Source: Vibrio sp. 14G-20
GTDB taxonomy: Bacteria; Pseudomonadota; Gammaproteobacteria; Enterobacterales; Vibrionaceae
Length of the DNA stretch: 56,758 nucleotides
NCBI RefSeq assembly: GCF_026241515.1
Contig: NZ_JAPHPW010000026.1
Location: 1 to 56,758 of the forward strand
Direction of reading: 5' to 3'
The notes under the pieces were generated by a model, which saw only the letters and a list, made by a program, of their open reading frames with translations, searched no databases and was not told the origin of the DNA. The position numbers and the translations under genes are program-made. This document shows positions 42,418-50,501 of this stretch, in pieces; the first letter of the stretch is position 1, and every line of letters starts with the position of its first letter.

Positions 42418-44322
42418 ATGTCTGCTACGAATCGAATGACTAGAAAAACAGATTACATCACCGAGTATCAATGGGCGAGGGAAGACCCAAATTCGTTTTG
42501 GGAAACACAATCACAAGCGATAGATTGGTTTGAGTCACCAAAAACGATCTTACAAACTGACGACAACGGCATTGAACGCTGGTTTCCTGATGGGGTGATG
42601 AACACCTGCTGGTTGGCGTTGGATTATCATTGTGAACATGGTCGTGGTGATAAGGTCGCGCTGATTTACGACTCACCCGTTACGGGTATTAAGTCGTCTT
42701 ACACCTACAATGAGCTTCGCGAACAAGTGGCTAAGACCGCTGGTATGTTGGCAGGACAGGGCGTAACCAAAGGCGATCGTGTGGTTATCTACATGCCGAT
42801 GATTCCTGAAGCGGCAATGGCAATGCTAGCCTGTGCAAGGTTGGGCGCAGTGCACTCTGTGGTGTTCGGTGGTTTTGCGCCCCACGAGCTTGCGGTTCGA
42901 ATTGAAGATGCTGAACCTAAAGTCTTGATTACCGCCTCATGTGGTATCGAAATCAACAAAGTTCTGCCGTATAAACCGATGGTTGACCGAGCCATTATGG
43001 ATAGCCGTTGGAAGCCTGAAAAAGTCGTAGTGTTCCAAAGAGAGCAATGCCTTGCAGAGTTAAACAACGAACGTGATTTGCATTGGCAACAAGCCGTTGC
43101 AGGCGCTGAGCCTCATGAGTGTGTGCCCGTTCTGGCGACAGACCCGTTATACATTTTGTATACCTCGGGTACGACAGGTAAACCCAAAGGTGTTGTCCGT
43201 GATAATGGCGGCCATGCGGTTGCCATGAAGTATTCGATGAGCACTATCTACGATATGCCGCAAGACGGCGTGTTTTGGGCGGCTTCCGATGTGGGTTGGG
43301 TGGTTGGGCATTCCTATATTGTTTATGCGCCACTGATTCATGGTTGTACTACGATTCTGTTTGAAGGTAAGCCAGTCAGAACGCCAGACCCAGGCGCATT
43401 CTGGCGAGTGTGTGAAGAGTACAACGTCGATGTGTTATTTTCTGCTCCAACGGCATTTAGAGCCATTAAGAAAGAAGATCCTGAAGGCGAGTTGCTCACC
43501 AAGTATGACTTATCATCGCTCAAGTCGATTTTCATGGCTGGCGAGCGTTTAGATCCGCCAACATTGGATTGGGTTGAATCTCATACTAATAAACCGGTTA
43601 TCGATCATTGGTGGCAAACAGAAACGGGTTGGGCTATTTCTGCCAATCCAATAGGGCTGGAATCTTTGCCTGTAAAAGCGGGTTCTTCAACCAAGCCAGT
43701 ACCCGGTTACCAAGTGGAGATTCTCAATGAGTTGGGTGAAATCGCACAAACGAATCAACAAGGGTTTGTGGCACTCAAACGACCATTGCCGCCTGGTTGT
43801 TTACCCACGGTATGGCGCAATCATAATCGGTTTGAATCCGGCTATTTGAGTCAGTTCCCGGGCTATTATGTTTCTGGGGACGGTGGCTATCTTGATGAAG
43901 ATGGGTATCTATTTATCATGGGCCGTATCGACGATGTGATAAACGTAGCGGGACACCGTCTGTCGACGGGAGAAATGGAAGAGATCGTGGGTGGTCACCC
44001 AGCCATTGCAGAATGCGCGGTAGTCGGGATTCATGATGACTTAAAAGGGCAGCTACCTCTTGGTCTAGTTGTTCTGAAAGATGGCGTGAAGGTTGATGGC
44101 GAAGATCTTCAAGCTGAGCTAATCGGTAAGGTTCGAAATGAGATTGGTGCTGTCGCATGTTTTAAGCAAGCCTTAGTCGTCGAAAGGCTACCAAAAACTC
44201 GCTCTGGCAAGATCTTACGAAGAACTATCCGACAAATAGCCGAAGGTGAACAATACGTGGTGCCTTCAACTATTGATGACCCAACAAGCCTAACGGAAAT
44301 TGCAGAAAAGCTCGGTAAATAA
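42418..44322 (+). CDS. prpE: Propionate-CoA ligase
   Basis: A 634-residue ANL-superfamily enzyme making propionyl-CoA from propionate, ATP and CoA, the entry step of the cycle. The ATP-binding motif YTSGTTGKPKG, the HWWQTETG motif and the C-terminal LPKTRSGKILRR with the catalytic (and acetylatable) Lys are all present. ATG at 42418 is preceded by TGGAGGAGG; the frame is open to 42352, but that stretch is not family-like. Last gene of the prp cluster, 116 bp after prpF. Confidence 0.96.
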   Translation: MSATNRMTRKTDYITEYQWAREDPNSFWETQSQAIDWFESPKTILQTDDNGIERWFPDGVMNTCWLALDYHCEHGRGDKVALIYDSPVTGIKSSYTYNELREQVAKTAGMLAGQGVTKGDRVVIYMPMIPEAAMAMLACARLGAVHSVVFGGFAPHELAVRIEDAEPKVLITASCGIEINKVLPYKPMVDRAIMDSRWKPEKVVVFQREQCLAELNNERDLHWQQAVAGAEPHECVPVLATDPLYILYTSGTTGKPKGVVRDNGGHAVAMKYSMSTIYDMPQDGVFWAASDVGWVVGHSYIVYAPLIHGCTTILFEGKPVRTPDPGAFWRVCEEYNVDVLFSAPTAFRAIKKEDPEGELLTKYDLSSLKSIFMAGERLDPPTLDWVESHTNKPVIDHWWQTETGWAISANPIGLESLPVKAGSSTKPVPGYQVEILNELGEIAQTNQQGFVALKRPLPPGCLPTVWRNHNRFESGYLSQFPGYYVSGDGGYLDEDGYLFIMGRIDDVINVAGHRLSTGEMEEIVGGHPAIAECAVVGIHDDLKGQLPLGLVVLKDGVKVDGEDLQAELIGKVRNEIGAVACFKQALVVERLPKTRSGKILRRTIRQIAEGEQYVVPSTIDDPTSLTEIAEKLGK

Positions 44323-44448
44323 AGGCTAGGTTGAATCTGAGTTGTGGCTTGGTTCTTTAAATAGCACTTAGTTTGATGAAGTATAACTAGGCGTGATGCT
44401 TCATCTAAACTCTGCTTTATTCATCTCCGAATGCATCGCATTTACTAT

Positions 44449-44484
44449 GACCTCATTATGAAATACAAATAATGAGGTCTTTTT
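44449..44484 (+). terminator. Terminator-like hairpin abutting the next start codon
   Basis: Perfect 11-bp stem GACCTCATTAT (44449-44459) / ATAATGAGGTC (44469-44479) followed by five T that run directly into the ATG at 44485. It can end the prp transcript, but its right arm contains the only ribosome site (GAGG) for the next gene. Confidence 0.75.
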
Positions 44485-44931
44485 ATGCGAGCTTACTTTT
44501 TGTTGATTACTTTACTTGTTAGTGGTGCTGCGAGCGCCGGTATTTCAAAGGATGAAGCGAGTAGAGCGCTGCTGGAGGCTTTAAGCCACCCTAAGATATT
44601 TAAATGTGTCTCCAAGACGGGTGTCGACTTGTATCAAGCCGTGTTTGATATTGGTGTTGGCTATGAGGCAGACCCAATTAACTCAAAGATGATTGTGAAT
44701 TCAAGGAAAGGCCGCTTTGAGTATCAAATTCTAGGCGCAGTGAAATCACAAAGAGCAGGTGAAACCGTTGTGCTTACTCGCCATGTCGGAGACGGTGTTC
44801 AAGTTGCGGCCATGATTGATGAGGAAAATGGCAAGATACTCGGAATAGGTGATAAACATCATTATCGAGATTGCGGTGTAAGGCCGCCCGCTAGCGTAGT
44901 GGATATGCAGAATTTTTGGTCGCAAGGATAA
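44485..44931 (+). CDS. Exported hypothetical protein (148 aa)
   Basis: A 148-residue protein with a clear signal peptide (MRAYFLLITLLVSGAASA, cleavage after about residue 18). The mature part has two Cys (CVSK near 41 and RDCGV near 131), so one disulfide is possible in the periplasm. No family recognised. Its ribosome site GAGG (44474-44477) is buried in the hairpin described above. Its upstream region resembles that of the lipoprotein gene at 45178. A terminator follows at 44983. Confidence 0.7.
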   Translation: MRAYFLLITLLVSGAASAGISKDEASRALLEALSHPKIFKCVSKTGVDLYQAVFDIGVGYEADPINSKMIVNSRKGRFEYQILGAVKSQRAGETVVLTRHVGDGVQVAAMIDEENGKILGIGDKHHYRDCGVRPPASVVDMQNFWSQG

Positions 44932-44982
44932 AAGCTCAAGATAAAAGTTGAGATAGATACATTGTAGAAAGAAGAATTATCG

Positions 44983-45007
44983 AAGCGACCTTAATGGTCG
45001 CTTTTTT
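44983..45007 (+). terminator. Rho-independent terminator
   Basis: AAGCGACC (44983-44990) / GGTCGCTT (44996-45003) with a 5-nt loop and a T run. Confidence 0.85.
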
Positions 45008-45177
45008 GTTTTTGATGGAGCAATTCGTATCAAAGGCATATGTCACGCTTTAACTATGTGTTGGTTGAATGATACATAGCTGAACACTATGTATCGTCTA
45101 AAGTTAGCTTTATTTATCTCGATAGCGCTTCTATTTAAGATGACTTCATTCCAAACGAAGAACTAAGCGAGACTCCT

Positions 45178-45579
45178 ATGAAATTCACTAAACCTTTCCT
45201 TTTAGCGACACTGATTGTGACTCTTTCTGGTTGTGCATCACCAGCAATGGATAACGAAAATGAAAACGCAGCGCGTAACCGTGGCGCTGTGGGTGGTGCT
45301 TTACTAGGAGCGACAGCTGGCGCGTTGACTGGAGACGCGAGCCTAGCCGTTAAAGGCGCGGCTTTAGGTGGTGTGACTGGCGGTGTTGCGGGTTCTATGA
45401 AAGATACAGACGACGCGCGAAATGCTCAACGAACTCAAGTGACGGCAGACGGCCTAGCACAAGACAATCGTACTGACGCTGAAAAGCGAGTTGCAGAAGT
45501 CGAAGCAGAAATTAAGCTTATTGAACTGGAGCAACAGCTTGCTGACCTCAAAGAAAATAAAGACGACAACGGTGCATAA
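45178..45579 (+). CDS. Glycine-zipper lipoprotein
   Basis: A 133-residue lipoprotein. The signal peptide ends in the lipobox LSGC (Cys19). Residues about 36-73 form a glycine-zipper (GAVGGALLGATAGALTGD, then KGAALGGVTGGVAGS), which may insert in a membrane or oligomerise. The tail is an acidic/basic coiled coil (KRVAEVEAEIKLIELEQQLADLKENK). Its function is unknown; it resembles the YMGG-like Gly-zipper lipoproteins. A weak terminator (45625-45651) follows. Confidence 0.82.
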   Translation: MKFTKPFLLATLIVTLSGCASPAMDNENENAARNRGAVGGALLGATAGALTGDASLAVKGAALGGVTGGVAGSMKDTDDARNAQRTQVTADGLAQDNRTDAEKRVAEVEAEIKLIELEQQLADLKENKDDNGA

Positions 45580-45624
45580 AGTCAGCTCTCTGATTCACGC
45601 TTAATCGATTCAATTTAAATCAAC

Positions 45625-45651
45625 AATGGTCACTTTATGTGGCCATTTTTG
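45625..45651 (+). terminator. Probable terminator of the lipoprotein gene
   Basis: AATGGTCAC (45625-45633) / GTGGCCATT (45639-45647) hairpin with one wobble, followed by T residues. Confidence 0.65.
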
Positions 45652-45765
45652 TATTTAAAACACTCAGTTCAAACAACGAATTAATTCAATAGCTTGTATA
45701 GATACTCACTGCAAGTAAACTAGACTCTGTTTAGATATTAATTGGGTTTAAGAAGCGTACTTGTC

Positions 45766-46245
45766 ATGAACGTCACTTTAAGGGCTGCAAAGCATACCGA
45801 TCTCGAACAACTTAACGAGTTAATGTTCGATCTGCACCACCATCATCACATTGCCTGTCCTGAGCATTTTAAAACAGCAGAAGAGATAGAACAGGAGAAG
45901 AGTATTGCAAGATACTTAGATGATCCTGAGTGCTTGGTGTATGTGGCATTAAGAGGTGAACTGATAGTCGGTTTCATTTCGGGACATTTTTGTGAGCTTA
46001 TTTCTACCGTGAGCAAACCGGTTCAAATGGGCAGTGTAGATGAGCTTTTTGTTTTGCCTGAATATCGAAAAGCAGAAGTCGCCCAGATGCTGTTTAATCG
46101 TGTCGAGTCTACTTTTGAAGACTACGGCGTGACTCAGGTTTTTGTTGAGGTTTGGGACTTTAATTCACCTGCCAAGGACTTCTATCAAAAAATGGGGTTC
46201 ACACCTCACATTCAGTGGATGAGGAAGGCTTTGAACAAAACATAG
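45766..46245 (+). CDS. GNAT-family N-acetyltransferase
   Basis: A 159-residue GNAT enzyme. The acetyl-CoA-binding region is recognisable as VDELFVLPEYRKAEVAQMLFNRVE, with a central beta-strand LVYVALRGELIVGFISG and the C-terminal NSPAKDFYQKMGF signature. The first helix contains a run of His (LHHHHHIACPEHF), unusual but in a plausible loop. The substrate is unknown. ATG at 45766 is chosen over an upstream TTG at 45742. The pocket residues cannot be judged by eye. Confidence 0.88.
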   Translation: MNVTLRAAKHTDLEQLNELMFDLHHHHHIACPEHFKTAEEIEQEKSIARYLDDPECLVYVALRGELIVGFISGHFCELISTVSKPVQMGSVDELFVLPEYRKAEVAQMLFNRVESTFEDYGVTQVFVEVWDFNSPAKDFYQKMGFTPHIQWMRKALNKT

Positions 46246-46274
46246 ACAGCGATTTTATGTGGATTTAATTACAA

Positions 46275-46541
46275 TAGGGTCTGTTGACCTTCCGCGCTGA
46301 TTTTTGCAGCACTTTGTGGGGAATTCATACAAGGCAGAGGCTTTGACATATAGCTAGCCTAGATGAAAACCGATAATGCATTAGAAATGAACCACAAATG
46401 CTGCCCGAAGGGTTCGGCTAAAACCGTTTTATTCTTTGTTGAAGACTATTTGCTTAGAATGACTAGGCTACATACTCTTCGCCGCGCCTAAAACGATTTT
46501 ATCTCGAACAAAACTTCACCACAAAAGATCAGCAGACCCTA
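46275..46541. mobile_element. MITE-like element with TIRs and TA duplication
   Basis: About 263 bp bounded by inverted ends: left GGGTCTGTTGACCTT (from 46277) and the reverse complement of the right end GGGTCTGCTGATCTT (to 46539), 13 of 15 identical. A TA dinucleotide flanks each side (46275-46276, 46540-46541), as in IS630/mariner insertions. No transposase frame fits inside. It lies between the acetyltransferase and NUDIX genes. Confidence 0.6.
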
Positions 46542-46594
46542 GGCTCGATGCATTAGCAGTCTTTTTTCTTTCTATTATTTTTTAGGTAAATTCG

Positions 46595-48007
46595 TTGGTT
46601 ATTCGATATTTATTAGTTCTTATTATTTCTCTTTTGAGCACTACTTCCGCTTGGGCGAGTAACACCTTGCCTGATCATATTGCGGGCGCCTTATGTGTAG
46701 TGCGTGCTGATAACCAAATCGTGTTGGTCGATGAACTGATCACGGGTCAATTATCTCTGCCGGGCGGCACGGTTGTTTCTGGTGAGCCGCCAGCGATTGC
46801 AGCGCAACGTGAAACTTGGGAAGAGGCCGGTTTGTCTGTCACCGTTGGTGATGTGTTGGGTTACACCGACAGCGCCGTTGTGTTTGATTGTGTCTCTGAC
46901 TCTGAAGTGATCAGCTATCAAGCTAGAAATGAGCTAGGTGGCTTTGAGCTTCCTATTTGGTTTGCTCCTCACTATGGAGTCGAGGTCAGCAGAGCGATGT
47001 TACTTCCTCCTACTGAGTTAGAAGCAAACCAATACCGTTACCCAGAACAGTGGTCTGAGATTAACGAACTGTTTCTCTCCGCGACGGATCAGCCAGTGAC
47101 TTATGTGACTGAGCTGGTGGGCGCTGCGCCGAAAGTTCACCAAGTTGAATTGAGCTGGATTGTGTCACTTCAAAACACGTTCGATAATTTACCGAGTGTG
47201 TTTTCTAATACGGTACTTTTGACTGACTTACTCGCAAAGCCTTGGGTTTTCATCATCATCTTGCCGTTAATTGCTTGGCATTTTGGCCGTAATTTCGCAT
47301 TGAAGTTTGGTTTCACGTTGATATCAGTGACACTGCTTACGCTAATCGCGCACCAAGGCTTTGGTTTCCCACGTCCGCACGCTTATCTTCCAACGTTGAA
47401 ATTGGTGATGAGCAGTGGCTATAGCTTTCCAAGCCAACTAGCGGCTCTATGGGTTAGTTTAACTTTGTTGGTGCTTTGGAAGCTTAAACGCCTGTTTGAG
47501 CAAAAATCCTTGTTGATTGTGCTCGCAGGTCTACTTTGGATTATGTTGTTTAAGTCTTACTCAGGCAGTGCTTTCTTTAGTGATGTCTTGATGGGAGGTA
47601 TATTAGGTGCGTTAACAACGTGGCATATCGTTAGGTTGGACACCAAGCCTGATGTTGATATCAGTGTGTTATTAAGCTCTAAAGGTGTTTGGTGGGGGCT
47701 GTGCCTACTATCAATTGTTCTAACCGTTATCTGGCCACTGCCAACCTTCTCATTCTGGGTGGCTATTTTGATGACGATTGCTTGTTTGGTGACGTTAACG
47801 GATTCAAAGCCTTTGGTCGGTCAGTTCTCATTCAAGGTCGTGGTTGGGGTTATTGCGATGTTACTGGCCGGTAACCTGTTGATCAGTTGGGCAGCGAGCT
47901 TTGTCTCTTTTAGTGGCATCGCTTCATTTATTGTCGAAACGTTACGTTTTCCAATATTGATTCTATTTGGTGTTGTCGCATTCCGTCTGCCTTGGGCCAG
48001 GAAATAG
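46595..48007 (+). CDS. NUDIX domain fused to a degenerate PAP2-like membrane domain
   Basis: A 470-residue protein. Signal-like N-terminus (1-21, SAWASN), then a NUDIX domain (about 28-165) with a complete Nudix box (G58, E64, R72, E73, E76, E77, G79). About eight helices follow from 215. The second half lines up with PAP2 phosphatases (FPRPHAY near 260, SGYSFPSQLAAL at 274-285, FFSDVLMG at 327-334), but both catalytic His are missing: PSGH is PSQL (279-282) and the H of SR-x5-H is Ala326. The start TTG 46595 follows TAGGTAA; no other start is near. Confidence 0.85.
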   Translation: MVIRYLLVLIISLLSTTSAWASNTLPDHIAGALCVVRADNQIVLVDELITGQLSLPGGTVVSGEPPAIAAQRETWEEAGLSVTVGDVLGYTDSAVVFDCVSDSEVISYQARNELGGFELPIWFAPHYGVEVSRAMLLPPTELEANQYRYPEQWSEINELFLSATDQPVTYVTELVGAAPKVHQVELSWIVSLQNTFDNLPSVFSNTVLLTDLLAKPWVFIIILPLIAWHFGRNFALKFGFTLISVTLLTLIAHQGFGFPRPHAYLPTLKLVMSSGYSFPSQLAALWVSLTLLVLWKLKRLFEQKSLLIVLAGLLWIMLFKSYSGSAFFSDVLMGGILGALTTWHIVRLDTKPDVDISVLLSSKGVWWGLCLLSIVLTVIWPLPTFSFWVAILMTIACLVTLTDSKPLVGQFSFKVVVGVIAMLLAGNLLISWAASFVSFSGIASFIVETLRFPILILFGVVAFRLPWARK

Positions 48008-48030
48008 TTAAACCACTCGTGTAAAATAAA

Positions 48031-48057
48031 AGAAGGCTGTGCACTGCACAGCCTTCT
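48031..48057. terminator. Bidirectional terminator
   Basis: AGAAGGCTGTGCA / TGCACAGCCTTCT, 13-bp arms around one base, between the convergent NUDIX and HAD genes. Confidence 0.85.
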
Positions 48058-48083
48058 TTGTTTCAACGATACGATTCGAATGC

Positions 48084-48893
48084 TTACGAGTTGAAGATAA
48101 ACTTTTCAATCGCAACAGCTACACCGTGGTCGTCATTGCTTGCTGTAATGTAGTCAGCTAGCTTCTTGGTCTCTTCCATTGCGTTATCCATTGCAATCCC
48201 TAGTCCTGCGTACTCAAGCATATGGTGGTCGTTTTCAGCATCTCCCATACAGATCACTTCTTCGGCTTTAATACCTAAGTGTTTAGCAATCGCTTCAATA
48301 CCCACACCTTTGTTTGAATTTGGATTTAAGAACTCTAAGAAGAAGGGTGCACTTTGCACGATCGTAAACTGAGTCTTAAGTTCTTGTGGCAACTTGCTGA
48401 TGATTTCGGTCAACTTGATTGGCTCAGCAACAATCATGGTCTTGATGATTTCGTGATCGTCTTCTAGTTGAGAAAAGTCGAACTCGGTAATTTTTAAACC
48501 ATTAATGCGCGCTTCAATGCCAGTGTATTCGTTGTTCTCTGGCGTAATTAAACCATGAACCTTGCTGAATGCATGAATGTAACCACCCAGTTGTTTAGCG
48601 AGTGCTGCGATTTCTTTCGCGGCTTTACCATTGCTGATCTCGCTGTGAATGATCTCTTTTGTGGACACATTCTGAACCATAGAGCCGTTGTAGAAGAGCA
48701 CAAAGTCATCTTCGCCGTTGATTGATAGCTCATCTAGCTTACTCTGCATGCCTTCTAAAGGGCGACCAGAAGCCAGAACCACTTTCACACCTGCAGCTCG
48801 AGCTTTAGCAATCGCGTCTTTGTTCTCTTGAGAAATCACTTTTTCACTATTAAGCAGTGTGCCATCCATATCAAGAGCAATCAGTTTGTACAT
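48084..48893 (-). CDS. Cof-type HAD-IIB sugar-phosphate phosphatase
   Basis: A 269-residue cytosolic HAD phosphatase. Motif I DMDGTLLNS is at 8-16 (nucleophile Asp8, general acid Asp10), a Thr/Ser motif II lies at LASGRP, a Lys in NSNKGVG serves motif III, and GDAENDHHM is motif IV. The Cof cap lies between. Members dephosphorylate sugar phosphates or FMN-like compounds; the substrate is unknown. ATG at 48893 follows AAGGAAC; the frame is open 33 nt further but without a better start. Confidence 0.93.
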   Translation of the reverse strand: MYKLIALDMDGTLLNSEKVISQENKDAIAKARAAGVKVVLASGRPLEGMQSKLDELSINGEDDFVLFYNGSMVQNVSTKEIIHSEISNGKAAKEIAALAKQLGGYIHAFSKVHGLITPENNEYTGIEARINGLKITEFDFSQLEDDHEIIKTMIVAEPIKLTEIISKLPQELKTQFTIVQSAPFFLEFLNPNSNKGVGIEAIAKHLGIKAEEVICMGDAENDHHMLEYAGLGIAMDNAMEETKKLADYITASNDDHGVAVAIEKFIFNS

Positions 48894-49078
48894 GTTGTTC
48901 CTTACTAAAAAATTAAAAGCTAACAAAATCTAATGGACGAAAGGATAAGGGAACTTGAAACTTCAGGCTAGGGCTTTGATCAACTCATTTATCAGTACTC
49001 ATTTGTTTGACCAAAAGGGGGAAGTGCTTTAAGGTCTGCGGTTGATTAATTTCATCAAATGATTGAGCTGAGGGAAAG

Positions 49079-49747
49079 TTGTACAAGATTAATGAAATGT
49101 TTGAAACCATTCAGGGTGAGGGCGTGTTTACTGGCGTCCCCGCTGTTTTTGTTCGTCTGCAAATTTGCCCAGTGGGCTGTTCTTGGTGCGATACCAAACA
49201 GACCTGGGAAGCGTTGCCAGAAGATGAAACTAGCCTTGGCGATATTATGGTTAAGACAGAAGATTCACCAACTTGGTCAGCAATTGATGCTCAAGGAATC
49301 GTGAATGAATACATCAAGCAAGGTTACACGGCTAAGCACATTGTGATTACCGGTGGTGAGCCGTGCATTTATGATCTTGTTCCTCTTACTGAAGCATTTG
49401 AGCAGCACGGTTGTCGCTGTCAGATTGAGACTAGCGGAACATCAGAAGTTAAAGCCACATCGGATACTTGGGTTACGGTGTCACCGAAAGTGGCGATGAA
49501 AGCGAAACTGGAAATCTTAGATAGCGCCTTGCAACGTGCTAACGAAATTAAGCATCCAGTAGGCACAAGCAAAGACATCGAACAGCTTGACGGTTTATTG
49601 GAGCGAGCAGCAGTTCCTAACGACACTGTTATCGCTCTGCAACCAATCAGCCAAAAAGACCGCGCTACTCAGCTTTGTATTGATACCTGCATTGAGCGCA
49701 ATTGGCGCTTATCAATACAAACTCACAAATATTTGAGCATCGCATAG
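49079..49747 (+). CDS. queE: 7-carboxy-7-deazaguanine synthase
   Basis: A 222-residue radical-SAM enzyme that turns 6-carboxytetrahydropterin into 7-carboxy-7-deazaguanine, an early step of queuosine synthesis. The iron-sulfur Cys are C30, C34 and C37 (CPVGCSWC), followed by the SAM-binding TGGEP motif. The start is TTG at 49079 after GAGGGA; the conserved MYKINEMFETIQGEG N-terminus supports it. It is followed by queC 58 bp later, so both steps are encoded together. Confidence 0.95.
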   Translation: MYKINEMFETIQGEGVFTGVPAVFVRLQICPVGCSWCDTKQTWEALPEDETSLGDIMVKTEDSPTWSAIDAQGIVNEYIKQGYTAKHIVITGGEPCIYDLVPLTEAFEQHGCRCQIETSGTSEVKATSDTWVTVSPKVAMKAKLEILDSALQRANEIKHPVGTSKDIEQLDGLLERAAVPNDTVIALQPISQKDRATQLCIDTCIERNWRLSIQTHKYLSIA

Positions 49748-49805
49748 GTTGTATTTTTGCTGGGCAAGATAAGTCGCTAGTAGAAGGTTCTCGTAAGGAT
49801 TTAAG

Positions 49806-50501
49806 ATGAAAAAAGCAGTGGTAGTATTCAGTGGTGGTCAAGACTCAACAACATGTCTTGTTCAAGCATTAAAAGAGTATGATGAAGTTCATGCGATTAC
49901 ATTTGATTATGGTCAGCGCCATAGACTCGAGATTGAAGTTGCTGAGTCATTGTCGAAAGAACTTGGTGTGAAAGCGCACAAAGTGATGGATGTGACTCTG
50001 TTGAATGAACTGGCTATTAGCTCTCTGACTCGTGACGATATTCCTGTATCTCATGAGCTACAAGAGAATGGTTTGCCGAACTCATTCGTTCCTGGTCGTA
50101 ATATTCTTTTCTTAACGCTGGCAGGTATTTACGCGTACCAAATCGGCGCTGAAACCGTGATTACAGGTGTGTGTGAAACAGATTTCTCTGGCTATCCTGA
50201 TTGTCGCAATGATTTTGTAAAAGCGATGAATTCTGCGCTTGTACAGGGCATGGACAAGAAGCTTGATATCAAAACACCACTAATGTGGCTAAACAAGGCT
50301 GAGACATGGGCGTTAGCAGACCAGTACTCAGCACTTGAGCTTGTTCGCAATAAAACCCTGACTTGCTACAACGGTATCATCGGTGACGGTTGTGGTGATT
50401 GCCCTGCATGTGAACTAAGAAAAGTTGGCCTTAACGATTACCTCGGTGATCGCGAATGCATTATGGCGGAGTTGGTTCGCAAACAGACCGAGAATAAATA
50501 A
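49806..50501 (+). CDS. queC: 7-cyano-7-deazaguanine synthase
   Basis: A 231-residue enzyme converting 7-carboxy-7-deazaguanine to preQ0 using ATP and ammonia. The PP-loop SGGQDST is at 9-15 and the zinc Cys cluster at C187, C196, C199, C202 (CX8CX2CX2C). AAGGAT lies before ATG 49806. Its last 41 nt overlap the end of the convergent GGDEF gene. Confidence 0.97.
   Translation: MKKAVVVFSGGQDSTTCLVQALKEYDEVHAITFDYGQRHRLEIEVAESLSKELGVKAHKVMDVTLLNELAISSLTRDDIPVSHELQENGLPNSFVPGRNILFLTLAGIYAYQIGAETVITGVCETDFSGYPDCRNDFVKAMNSALVQGMDKKLDIKTPLMWLNKAETWALADQYSALELVRNKTLTCYNGIIGDGCGDCPACELRKVGLNDYLGDRECIMAELVRKQTENK

Noticed and set aside
44449..44484. A pure terminator with the exported-protein gene starting elsewhere
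   Set aside because: The signal peptide begins exactly at ATG 44485, and no other in-frame start leaves an intact signal sequence; so the hairpin and start truly abut.
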